The notes under the pieces: generated by a model
What the model was told of the DNA's origin: nothing
Database searches by the model: none
Seen by the model: the letters and a program-made list of their open reading frames with translations, nothing else
Source of the DNA: Avena insularis
Lineage: Eukaryota > Streptophyta > Magnoliopsida > Poales > Poaceae
Assembly (NCBI GenBank): GCA_023614405.1
Contig: CM042684.1
Coordinates: forward strand, 467,737,650 to 467,801,649
Direction: 5' to 3'
Length of the DNA: 64,000 nt
Translations under genes and position numbers: made by a program
Part shown: positions 11,724 to 22,168 of the stretch, piece by piece
Layout: each line of letters opens with the position of its first letter
Position numbering within the stretch: the first letter of the stretch is position 1

Positions 11724-12066
11724 GTGGCGATGACCACTTCATATTTGTAATGTGAGATGATATAAACTTTGTATTCGGCACTTGTGTAAAAATTCGGCAC
11801 TTGGCACTATATATGTATCTCGATCGGGCTCTAAGTGTTTATATTATATGTCGGTTTTCATGCATCTACTACTTGTGCAGTGTATTGTTTATACTCATCT
11901 GGATAAATACTGTATAAATACCTGATTATACACCAGAAACGTATTTTACTTTGAATATGTGTTATATAGTCAGTGACGCATATATAAAATATGTCTGTGG
12001 CGCATATGAAGAAATGCGCCACTGAAAATAATATGTGTTGTATAGCAATATCGAGGTTGCATAGTG
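11724..12066 (+). other. CACTA 3' untranslated and subterminal region
   Basis: AT-rich sequence with subterminal motifs AGTGACGCATAT, CTGTGGCGCATAT and GAAATGCGCCACTG between about 11970 and 12025, in both orientations. These mark the transposon end. The proposed terminus is CATAGTG at 12066. Confidence 0.5.
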
Positions 12067-13855
12067 TCATCGTCATCGTTGACCATCAACATTTTTTTTG
12101 AACATTCACCATCAACGTATTCCAACCCTCAAAAAACAGACATGCCAAAACAACTTCCAAAAGCTTGTTGCTACCATCCACATGTCGTTATTATTGACAC
12201 ACAAATCACCGAGCCAAAATGTCATTGGTCACTAGTTTATGGCATATATTCCACTCAAGCACACACAATACAGTAAAATATGTGTACAGTAAACTGCTGT
12301 AATAGAGATGCTCTAGTGATATTAGTCCAAAAGGTATTCTATTGTGCGATAGACCAAAAAAGAGGAGTCAACCCTCACATCATTGTCCATCTCTAGTTAC
12401 CATTTATATGCGCATATATGTCAATGTCACTTTTGTTGAGAGAACCAAACTGATGTTGCTCAGCTGTTTTATGAAGATCAAACCTCATGTGCACATGGGT
12501 GACAAAATTATCTTAACTGGCTTACAGATGTAATCGTGTATTAATTAAGTAGACTTGGTGAAATACACAGTCTTAATTCTCATTAGCTCTCTGATGGAGT
12601 GATGGTCTAATGAAGCCCATCATCAGAAAATGTCAATGGAGCTCATATAAATCGAGAATTGTTCGATTCGACGAACTTAAATACAACACAACTTATTGGA
12701 ACATGATGATCCAAGTAAGAAGGTCTTGACATAAACAATCATCTAGATAAAAACAGTTATCCCTGCTCGGGAAAGCCAAGTGAATTCGGGCGCATTATTC
12801 ACTTATCCCAAGACAACGTCACAAATATCTGCTATTGATGACTAGTAGTTTATCTCGGATACCTTTAAAAAGCTAAAAGCCAAAACAAAATGCATCCGCG
12901 GATGAAGAATCAGGAACATAAAATAAAACAGTATTACATGTATGTATAAACCATGGCATGATGCTTAAGAAAAGGTAGACACTATTCAATGGTACTGCAC
13001 AAACACAAATAAAAATGGTTCTACAAAATGCTGAATCACAACCATGTTCTCGCAAAAGATAATTTTAAATCACCTCTTACAAATGTTCGTATTGCTCACT
13101 GAATCAAAGGCCAATAAAGTTATATCTTACAATATTTTATGCCTTCAATAGTTAAAGTTAGATTAACCATCATGGAAGTTTTTGAAATGCTATCCAAAAG
13201 TTGATACCGTTAAGATTTAAACTATAATGATACATGGAACATACTCTAAATCCACTGCACATGTGACTACAAGTAGGTATGAAGTGAAATTGTAGGCTTT
13301 GTATATTCAAATTTTGAACTATAACAAGACGTGAGGACGTGTGCCACACATGTGCTTATCAACTTCTAGTACCTGCATATTCATTTTGCTTTCTAAAATT
13401 GCATTATGAATGATTTTGTAGTTTAGAAATGTTTATAATTAAAAGTTGGATTAATTGAACGTGCATTGCACATGCACGCTTATTAGTTTTTTTTTGAAAC
13501 AAGGCAAAACATTTGGCTTTTTTCATTTAATAAGAGAAGGTTTTAGAGGTCTTACAAACCACCTTTTGGCCAAGGGAAGAACACACAAAATGACTACTCT
13601 CGGAAGAAATACTATGCTTACTAGTTAGACAAAGAAAATGAAGGATAGTAGAAGATCAGTATATTTGTAGTGGCACACATTGATAGTAAAATGGAGGTTT
13701 AGAGATCAATCTGATTCACGCAATAGAATTCTCAAACAACTAAACAAGAGAACACACAGCATCTTAGCAGTTTAGTAACAAAGCAAAATGATAAACACAA
13801 AGAATGGAAGATTTTAAATCACCCGTTCAACCTCATATTAGCAGGTCTTTTGTGT
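12067..13855. other. Gene-poor AT-rich stretch
   Basis: No conserved ORF. A stretch from about 13486 (run of T followed by GAAACAAGGCAAAAC and TTCATTTAATAAGAGAAGG) resembles the 3' end of a minus-strand LINE-type insertion, but I see no coding part. Just before it, CGTGCATTGCACATGCACG (13459-13477) is a near palindrome. If the split HMG-box gene proposed here is real, this region is downstream of it. Confidence 0.35.
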
Positions 13856-13909
13856 TCATATATTCATCTTGTCCATCTCCACCTTCATCTTGCATTTTAA
13901 GTCCCATGT
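13856..13909 (-). pseudogene. Possible last exon of the split HMG-box gene
   Basis: On the minus strand, TTGTACCCTTACAG is a good acceptor at 13910 and is followed by 17 codons ending in TGA when read in phase 0, the phase left by the exon at 28424-28507. A second frame gives an acidic stretch (QDEGGDGQDE), the composition expected of an HMGB tail. It lies just outside the left target duplication of the 14.3 kb Gypsy. The link to the HMG gene is inference; a chance splice-like site is a real alternative. Confidence 0.25.
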
Positions 13910-13962
13910 CTGTAAGGGTACAAAGTCCAATAATAGACATCAAGGTTCAACTACAAGGCAAA

Positions 13963-14758
13963 TGTTGGGGGGATACCCCCGGGTAGGGTCACGCCGGGGT
14001 ATAAAGGCCGAGTTAGCCGAGGTTCGGCAAGGCTAAAGCGGATGCTGGTCGGGTCACCTCAAGGCAGGCCGAATCACGGGGTAACCCGGACCAGGGGGCG
14101 TCCACCTAACTAGGTCTCAACCGACTTAAGCCGTAAGTCGGAAAGGCATATTTAACTTGTATGCAGGAACGGGTGTGGCCGGATCAGCTATGATCCGGGT
14201 CATATCTAGCTTCTAGAAGAAGGAAGGAATCTCGCTGGTCAAAAGAAGCCCCGGTACGCACTGCATGAGCGAAGCGAACAAGGGCAGGACCACTGAGGCG
14301 TGGCCGACAGAGGTGACGACGCCCGTATCGGCTGACGCAGGCGCCGCAGAGGCTCACGTAGCCTCTGCATGGGTGACGCGGGGGAAAAGCACCCCGGTCG
14401 GTTTGCTATTTTGGGAGGAGGAATATGCCTCCACGTATGCCCTAAGGGGAGACCTAGCCACCCCTATATAAGGAGAGCTAGGGCCTCTGTAGAGGGGGCT
14501 GGGCTATTCTGATTGGTTTTAAGTTCTAAGGGTTGATCTCTAGTTGGTCTTGTACGGGTTAACTGTGGGTGAGAGTAAGAGAGTTCATTCTTCCTCCTCT
14601 CGCCAATACAGCTCTAGGAGCACTTGTAACCTTGGAAGTGAATCAAATGCGAACATTCTGTGTGGGGAATCACTTCACTATCCCTCCCTGGATTCCCCTA
14701 GTGCTATTAGTCCCCACCTTTAGCCTATCCATGGCATCTGCCGTGACACCACCACGGC
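13963..14758 (+). repeat. 5' LTR of the 14.3 kb Gypsy
   Basis: Starts TGTTGGGGGGATACCCCCGG. The last three bases differ from the 3' LTR (CACGGC against CACGACA), so the end is set to within two bases. A TATA motif (TATATAA, 14465-14471) about 290 bp before its end is the likely promoter of the genomic transcript. The primer-binding site follows directly. Confidence 0.9.
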
Positions 14759-14759
14759 T

Positions 14760-14773
14760 TGGCGCCACTGGGG
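14760..14773 (+). promoter_or_regulatory. Primer-binding site (TGGCGCC type)
   Basis: TGGCGCCACTGGGG lies right after the 5' LTR. TGGCGCC is the usual start of the tRNA-primed minus-strand primer site in Tat and Athila-type Gypsy elements. Confidence 0.75.
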
Positions 14774-15025
14774 CTAGCGGCGCTAGCAGGGGTCAAGATC
14801 CGGACGGGAAACCTCATCGGCACCGGCGAACGCATCGTCTCCGGGCTCGTTCAGCGCTTTGGAGCTCTGGACTTCGTCAGCGACAATGCTGGCTGCTTCG
14901 GCACGCGCCCGCTTCCGCGCAACGGCCTCTTCGTCAAGCTCGGTGTGCACCAGGTCCACGTTGCTTTGGACGTAGCATGCGTTCATCCGCGGCACATCGT
15001 CGAGGCAGGGGAGCCACCCCTTAGC

Positions 15026-18000
15026 ATGGTTCACGGGGCGCGTATCACTCGCTCCCCGGACCGTGCTGAGGTGATGATGACTGTGCCAGGTGCAAGCGCA
15101 AGCAAGGATCCGGCACCAGAGCCCGAGGTAACACCTAAGGCACCGAGGAAAAGTAGAGGTCCTCCACTAGAGAGGCCTGAGAATGTACTGAGAGAAGCTA
15201 TGGATAGCTTGGCAAACCCGGTAGCAGCAGTGGTAGATCCGGCTCAGGCACAGGCCGAGCTAGAGGAAACTAGGCAAAAAATTCTAGAAGGAGCAAAAAA
15301 GATAGCAGCGGCTCAGCAGTCGTTGAACATGACGCTGCGTGAGTACGCAAAGGAAAATAAAGTAGATGCGGTAAAAGTGAAGGGGAGAAATCTCATGAGT
15401 GAAATGAACAAAGAGGGTGATACTAGGATTGAGGAGTCAGAAAACTGTTTGTCCGTGGGGCTGGCGAGGTATAGTACCTCGGCTAAGAACCTCAGAGCAG
15501 CGGATGCAGCTGCGTCCGAATCAGAGGGTCTAACGGGTGAAGCCCGTCAGAGACAGCAAGATAGGGTCAATGAGTTGGTTCGGATCACGAACAGGCAAAA
15601 TGAGGAGTTGCTCAGGGCTAACCCAGAGAGAGCTGGGGCCTCCAAGATCGTTCATTCGGCGGTGGGTAACCCGGAGAAATCCGCTGGAGCCGCATCGTCT
15701 CCTCATGGAGGTCCTAGGAGAGAAGAGGTAGTAACCTCGGCCAGGAGAAACAAGCAGATTGTTCCATATGAACCGACAAGGGCAGGAAAGGCAAAAGAGG
15801 TACAAAGAAATGACGATCGACGGAGTGTAAGCCGAGGTGAAGCTGGCCGAGGTAACCGTGACCAAGGCAATGCCGGTCAAGGAAACGCTGTTAATGGCAA
15901 TGCCGGACAGCGCAACTCGGCAGGACAACCGCAGCAGCGGAATATACCAAGGCAAGAGCAAAGTGTCGGCCGAGGTATGCAGCAGAGAGATGTGCCACGA
16001 GAGCGAGACCGGTAGAACGATGGAGATTCGGAAATGGTGAATGCAGGATACCCAAGGCCGGACTATCATGTGATAGGGTCGAGATTGGGAAGCAGGGATC
16101 TAATGTCGGACGATGCCAGGTTGAAACTGGATCGACTGTATAGGTCGGAGCAGATTGAAAGTCAAGGTCCTCCGGGTCCTGCGTGTTTTGGACCCCGGAT
16201 CATGAAGGAACCACCGGTACCTAACTTCCAGTTACCCAGAGGCACAAAGACGTATGACGACAGTACTAAGCCGGAGGATTGGTTGATAAACTATGCTACA
16301 GCTATGAAAATTGCTACGGGCAACTTGCGATGGGCTGTGAGATATGTAGCCCAGATGTTGGAGGGGCCAGCAAGGGTATGGTTGAACAATTTGCCGCCTG
16401 GAAGTATTAACTGCTAGATCGATTTTGAGGAAATGTTTATCAGCAATTTCTCAAGTATGTATCAGAGGCCAAATAGGCCACAGACCCTAGCTATGTGCAA
16501 GCAAAAACCGAATGAGACGGACCGGGAGTTCTTAACCCGGTGGTGTACCGTGCAAAACTCGTGTGAGGGTGTGATAGAGTCACAGGCCATAGCATGGTTT
16601 ACGCAGGGGTGCAGGTATGCAAGCGAATTGTGGCAGAAGTTGCAAAGGAAAATGCCAACCACTTTGTCAGAAATGATCCGGATTGCTGATTCGTATGCTT
16701 TGGGTGATCCGACTCAACCTAGGCTCGTGTCGAACGAGTCGAATGAGGAGTACTACCAGAGAGATGGAGCCGGATCATCCCGGAGGAATGATTACAGAGG
16801 TAAAAGGAGAGATGACAGGCCGGATCACCGGTACAGTTCGCAACAAGTTGCAGCTGTGAATCAAGATCAACCCGGAACAGGGAGCAATCAATGTCAGAAA
16901 ACTAGAGGGCAACAATGGACACCAAGGAATGATGGCAAGAAAACTTGGATGCCAGAGCAGAAGAAATAGTGGCAAGAAAAGAAGGACCGTCCGAGGTATA
17001 CTTATGAGTCGATGTTGGATCGGCCGTGTAAATTTCACATGCCAAATCCGAGTAACCCAGCAAGTCATACAACGGGGCAATGTGAGTGGATGCGTAAGAT
17101 AGAACAAGGTGGTTTGGGGAATGCTCAGGCACCCCAGAATGATCAACCTCGGCAGGAGTTACCCCGGCAGCAATTTCTCTCCGGAGCAAACACGCAACAG
17201 CTAATGTTTCCTCCCCCTCCGCCGAGGTATGATAATCATGAGAGAAGGGATGCAGTGCATCAAGTAGAGAACCAGAAACAACCGGATTAGAGGTACCCCG
17301 GAAATGAGGGGAGAAATGAGTACAGGGAGCATCATCAGAGTTACTGTATGTTCACCACAGAAGAAACCGATAGAAAGAGCTTGCAGCGCCGACATATGGA
17401 GGTCAATGCGGTAATGCCCGCGGTGACGAGGTATATGCCTTGGTCGGACCAGGAAATTACCTGGAACATCAAAGATCATCCCAAGCTTATGCCGAGTCCT
17501 GGTTCGTATGCGTTAGTGTTGGATCCTACGTTCATTGGGCCAAACATCAATGTGAGGTTCTCCAAGATACTGATTGACAATGGCAGTAGCATTAACATCA
17601 TGTATGCGGATACAATGCGCAAGTTGGGTATCTCGGAGAACATGCTCCAGGCTACAAGGACAACTTTCCATGGTATTGTACCAGGCATTTCTTGTGAGCC
17701 CATAGGCAAAGTCTGGGTTGACGTGTTGTTCGGCACGAGAGATAATTGCCGAACTGAGAATCTGGAGTTTGAGGTGGTGAACTTGGAAAGTGCGTACCAC
17801 GCGTTACTCGGAAGGCCAGCATTGAACAAATTCATGGCGAGATGTCACATCAGTTACTTGAAGATGAAATTGCCCGGGCCAAACGGAGTGATTACCATTG
17901 CTGGAGATTTCTGACGTTCCATTGAGTGTGCCTCAGCCGGGTCTAACTTAGCCGAGTCACTTCTGATTGCGCAAGAGAAAAGAAGAATCCAAGAGGTGGT

Positions 18001-21000
18001 GGCATTAGCTCAGTCCGCGCAGCAGTATATGCCGGCCTTGAGTAACCCGCATGGTAGCGTTTCGTTCCAAGCCACAAAGGATACTAAGAAAGTGCCTATT
18101 GATGATATGTTCCCAGACCGCACCGTAACAATTTGTGCCGGGTTGAGTGATAAATAGGAAAGCAAGCTCGTCAACTTCCTCCGTGAGAATCGGGATATTT
18201 TTGCTTGGTCCACACAGGACTTGCAAGGTGTTCCGAGGGAGTTGGCCGAGCATTCTTTGAACGTGAGACCCGGAGCAAGGCCGGTGAAGCAACCTCTCCA
18301 CCGCTTCGCCGAGGATAGGAGAAAAGTCATTGGAGATGAAATAGCTCGGTTACTAGCAGCAGGATTTATCATGTAAGTACTTTACCCGGATTGGCTATCT
18401 AATCCGGTGCTGGTGGAGAAGAAGAAAGATGATCCGAATGTGGCGGTGGTTTGGCGTATGTGTATCGATTACATGAACCTGAACAAGGCTTGTCCAAAAG
18501 ATCCATTTCCACTGCCTAGGATAGATCAGGTCATATACTCAACTACTGGATGTGAATTGTTGTCATTCATTGATGCATATTCTGGTTTCCACCAGATACC
18601 TCTAAATCCGGATGATCAAATAAAGACCGCATTTATCACCCCGTATGGGGCTTATTGCTATCGCACCATGCCGTTTGGTTTACGTAATGCAGGGGCAACG
18701 TACCAAAGATGTATGCAGAAGTGTTTGCACGACCAAATAGGTCAAAATGTACAAGTGTATGTGGATGATGTGGTTATCAAGACCAAGGAAAGCAAAACGC
18801 TCCTTGACGACATCAAGCAGACATTCGCGAACTTAAGGAGGTTCCGAATGAAGCTTAACCCGGAAAAATGTACCTTTGGTGTCCCGGCTGGGAAATTACT
18901 CAGATTTCTTGTCTCCAACCGAGGTATCAAAGTTAACCCAACTAAGATCCGGGCCATTGAATGAATGGAACTGCCGAAGTGTCTTAATGATGTCCAGAAG
19001 TTCACTGGTTGCCTGGCATCGTCAAGTCGGTTTGTATGTCGGTTGGGAGAAAAGGCATTGCCTCTCTACCAACTCATGAAAAAGTCGGATAAGTTTGTTT
19101 GGATGCCACAAGCCGATGAAGCCTTTGCCCACTTAAAGAAGATGTTAGCCACTACACCAGTGTTAGCCTCTCCACTATCAAAGGAGCCAATGTTGCTCTA
19201 CATAGCCGCAACCAATTGAGTTGTAAGTGCAGTGATTGTGGTAGAGCACGACGAAGAGGGTAAGTCGGTGCAAAGGCCAGTGTATTACTTGAGCGAGGTA
19301 TTGTCTGCCTCAAAGTAGAACTACCCACACTATCAAAAGGTGGCATATGGTGTTTATATGGCAGCTAAGAAGTTAAAGCATTACTTTGAGGAACATCCCA
19401 TCAAAGTAATATGTGAAGCTCCCATATCTGAGATAATGAGTAACAAAGATACGAGTGGGAGAATTGCAAAATGGGCAATTGAACTAGCTCCTTATGCGCC
19501 ACAATATGACAGAAGAGAAGCAATCAAGTCTCAGGCTGTGGCTGACTTTTTTGTGGACTGGGCTGAGGTACAATATGAACCACCGCCACCAGATCCGAAC
19601 TACTGGAGGATGCATTTTGACGGGTCAAAAACAAAAACTGGGCTAGGCGCCGGAGTTGTGCTTACCTCGCCAAAGAAGGACCAGCTGAAATATGTGCTGC
19701 AGATCCATTTCACGGCATCAAACAATGTCGCTGAGTATGAAGCACTTGTGCATGGGCTCAAAGTGGCAAAAGAGATTGGGATACATCGGATACTATGCTT
19801 TGGCGACTCGGATTTGGTAATACAGCAAGTGTCGGGATTGTGGGACACCCTTGATCCAAACATGGCTCTGTACAGATTTCATGTGCAGAAGATATCTGGT
19901 TACTTTGAGGGATGTGAATTTCACCATGTACCCCGGGTGGAAAATGAGGCTGCCGACATGCTGTCAAAGCTCGGATCAACCCGACAAGCAATTCCACCGG
20001 GTGTAGCATTGGAACACCTCAGAAAACCATCTACCGAGCCATCCCCAGGAACCGACTCAACCTATGTCCCGGAAGATACAGAATCCGGAGTTGTGCCCAT
20101 GGACATTGACATGGGAGGTGGTGCGTGAAACCCGGGGACTGCATCAGCAAACCCAGGGACTACCTCAGCAAACCCGGGGACTGCCTCGCAGGACCCGGGG
20201 ACTGCTTAGCGTGATCCGGTTGAAGTTATGCCGGTGGATTAGATGGAAATTGATGAGGATGTGTTCCCTGCACGAGCAATACCAGCTTGGGCACTGCCTA
20301 TATTTCAATTCCTGAAAGATGGAACATTACCCACTGAGGAGGTGCTATCCAAGCAAACTCAGAGGAGAGCAAAGGCATACACAATCATCAATTCCGAGCT
20401 ATACAAAAGGAGTGTGACCAATGTCCTCCAGCGATGTGTTGACCTGGAAGAAGGGCTTGACATCCTCCGAGATATACACCAAGGGGAGTACAGGCATCAT
20501 GCCTCGTCCCGAGCCTTAGTGGCAAAAGCTTTCCGACATGGATTCTACTGGCCAAGCGCCTTAGAACAAGCAGAAGATCTGGTGATAAAATGCAACGGTT
20601 GTCAGAGGTATGCTACCAAGACACATATGCCTAGGTCGGAACTCAAAACCATACCAATCACGTGGCCATTTGCCGTATGGTGTTTGGATATGGTTGGCCC
20701 GTTCAAACCAGCAAGGGGGAATATGACTCACATTTTGGTCATGGTGGATAAGTTTACAAAATGGATTGAAGTGAAGCCTATAAGAAAATGTGATGGAGCT
20801 ACGGCCGTAACATTTCTCAAAGACATTATATTGAGATACGGTTATCCTCACAGTATCATAACTGATAATGGCACAAATTTTGCTAAAGGAGCATTCGCGC
20901 GATTCTGCCGGGATAAGAAGATCCGGCTGGACGTTGCCTCGGTAGCCCACCCCGCATCGAATGGACAAGTGGAAAGATCCAACGGATTGGTATTATCCGG

Positions 21001-21553
21001 GATAAAACCCCGGCTCATTGAGCCGCTGCAAAGATCAGCGGGGTGCTGGATAGAAGAACTACCAGCGGTACTATGGAGTTTAAGAACAACTCTGAATCGA
21101 TCAATAGGCTATACGCCATTTTTTCTGGTATATGGGGCAGAAGCTGTATTACCAGCCGACATAGAGCACGATTCGCCTAGGGTCACCCAATACACAGAAG
21201 CCGAAGTGCAAGAAGCTCGGCAAAATGATGTTGATCTGCTGGAAGAAGCGAGAGAATTGGCATTGTCCAGATCCACCATATATCAGCAAAATCTCCGACA
21301 CTATCATAGCCAGAAAGTAAGCCCCCGAGTCTTCCGAGAAGACGATCTGGTGCTTCGGTTGGTACAACGTACTGCTGGCATGCATAAGTTATCCCCCCCA
21401 TGGGAAGGGCCGTTCATTGTGAGCAAAGCATTGCACAATGATTCTTATTATCTTATCGATGCAAAGCCACAGGAAAAGAACAAGGCGGACAGGTCCGGCG
21501 AGGAATCTAAGCGTCCATGGAATGTAGCTCTACTTCGTCCTTTCTACACTTAG
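15026..21553 (+). pseudogene. Gag-pol polyprotein, one frame with 13 stop codons
   Basis: A single frame runs from the ATG at 15026 to the TAG at 21551 and is interrupted only by in-frame stops at 16013, 16415, 16967, 17288, 17912, 18155, 18374, 18962, 19217, 19316, 20126, 20207 and 20240. Gag shows LPRGTKTYDDSTKPEDW and the RTRW/AQ-type core (16230-16720). The protease has LIDNGSSINIMY (17570). RT has SFIDAYSGFHQIPL and YVDD (about 18758). The first RNase H (19080-19560) has YIAATN where the catalytic Asp is expected. The second RNase H (19610-19965) keeps FDGS, EYEAL, GDSDLV and NEAAD. Integrase (20480-21150) has HH...CNGCQRY, WCLDMVGPF, ITDNGTNF and NGQVERSN. The product would form virus-like particles, copy and integrate the element, but cannot be made from this copy. 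Confidence 0.9.
20130..20206 (+). repeat. In-frame tandem repeat, NPGTASA-type
   Basis: Four copies of about 24-27 bp share ACCCRGGGACTRC, between the second RNase H and integrase. They code for NPGTASA, NPGTTSA, NPGTASQ and DPGTA. The repeat lies in the linker where length variation is tolerated. Confidence 0.7.
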
Positions 21554-22168
21554 CAGAGAAGTGTATGTATCCGAGTCTTCTCATATGTCGGTATGTATGC
21601 TGGCAATGAGCCTACCAATGAAATGTTGGCACCTCGAGCAGTAACTCGGGGATTGCCTTAATAATATTTGTTGTCTTTCATTATTTATACGTCAGCTGGA
21701 GTAAGTTGTTCTACTTAACTCGGATTAGTAGTGTGTGAGCACCAAAAACCCAACTCTTCGACTTGCTGGTGTCCAACAGGAATTGGCTTCATGGCAAGCA
21801 AGAGAACAAGTTTGGAATTGCTTAGCACATGAAAAACGACTAAGGAAAACAACTTAATCGAGCCGACGTTTGTTTTTTGGACTAACCTTGTATTTACTTT
21901 CAAATTATTATGCTGAATTATTTTGAGCTAAGCCTAAAGTTTCCAAGTATTGTTAAAACAATTTTTAAAGCTCTGATTCGTAAGTCGTAAAACCGAATCA
22001 AGGTAGACACGAACCAAGCCCAAAGATTGGACGAACAAGAAAGTGAAACTCGGGGACTGCGCCCAAGTTAATCTGGCATTAGAAACTTAGTATCAAAATA
22101 TCACGTGTGTACTGAATACAATTCCACCCGGCATACCGGGGATCTGACAAATTTTAAAGTGTTTTCAC
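21554..22168. other. Region between integrase stop and antisense gene stop
   Basis: Non-coding spacer where the sense and antisense units converge. It holds two CTCGGGG-type motifs (21644, 22048). No further ORF is supported. Confidence 0.5.

Larger units (their letters stand above)
5098..12066 (+). mobile_element. CACTA (En/Spm) DNA transposon, right-hand part
   Basis: The proposed right terminus ends in CATAGTG at 12066, so the inverted end reads CACTATGCAACC. Subterminal short motifs of the GAAATGCGCCAC / GTGGCGCAT kind occur at 5108-5120 and at 11975-12025, as expected for transposase-binding repeats of this superfamily. The interior codes for an En/Spm-type second gene, an Ulp1-like domain and a small hybrid-binding ORF. 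The DDE transposase (TNP2 type) is not present here. The left terminus was separated by the Gypsy insertion and is outside the window. The exact right end is inferred from the five-base CACTA rule without its partner, so it could be off. Confidence 0.65.

Noticed and set aside
15530..16069. 179-codon minus-strand frame in gag
   Set aside because: Shadow of the gag frame, no motif, wrong composition.
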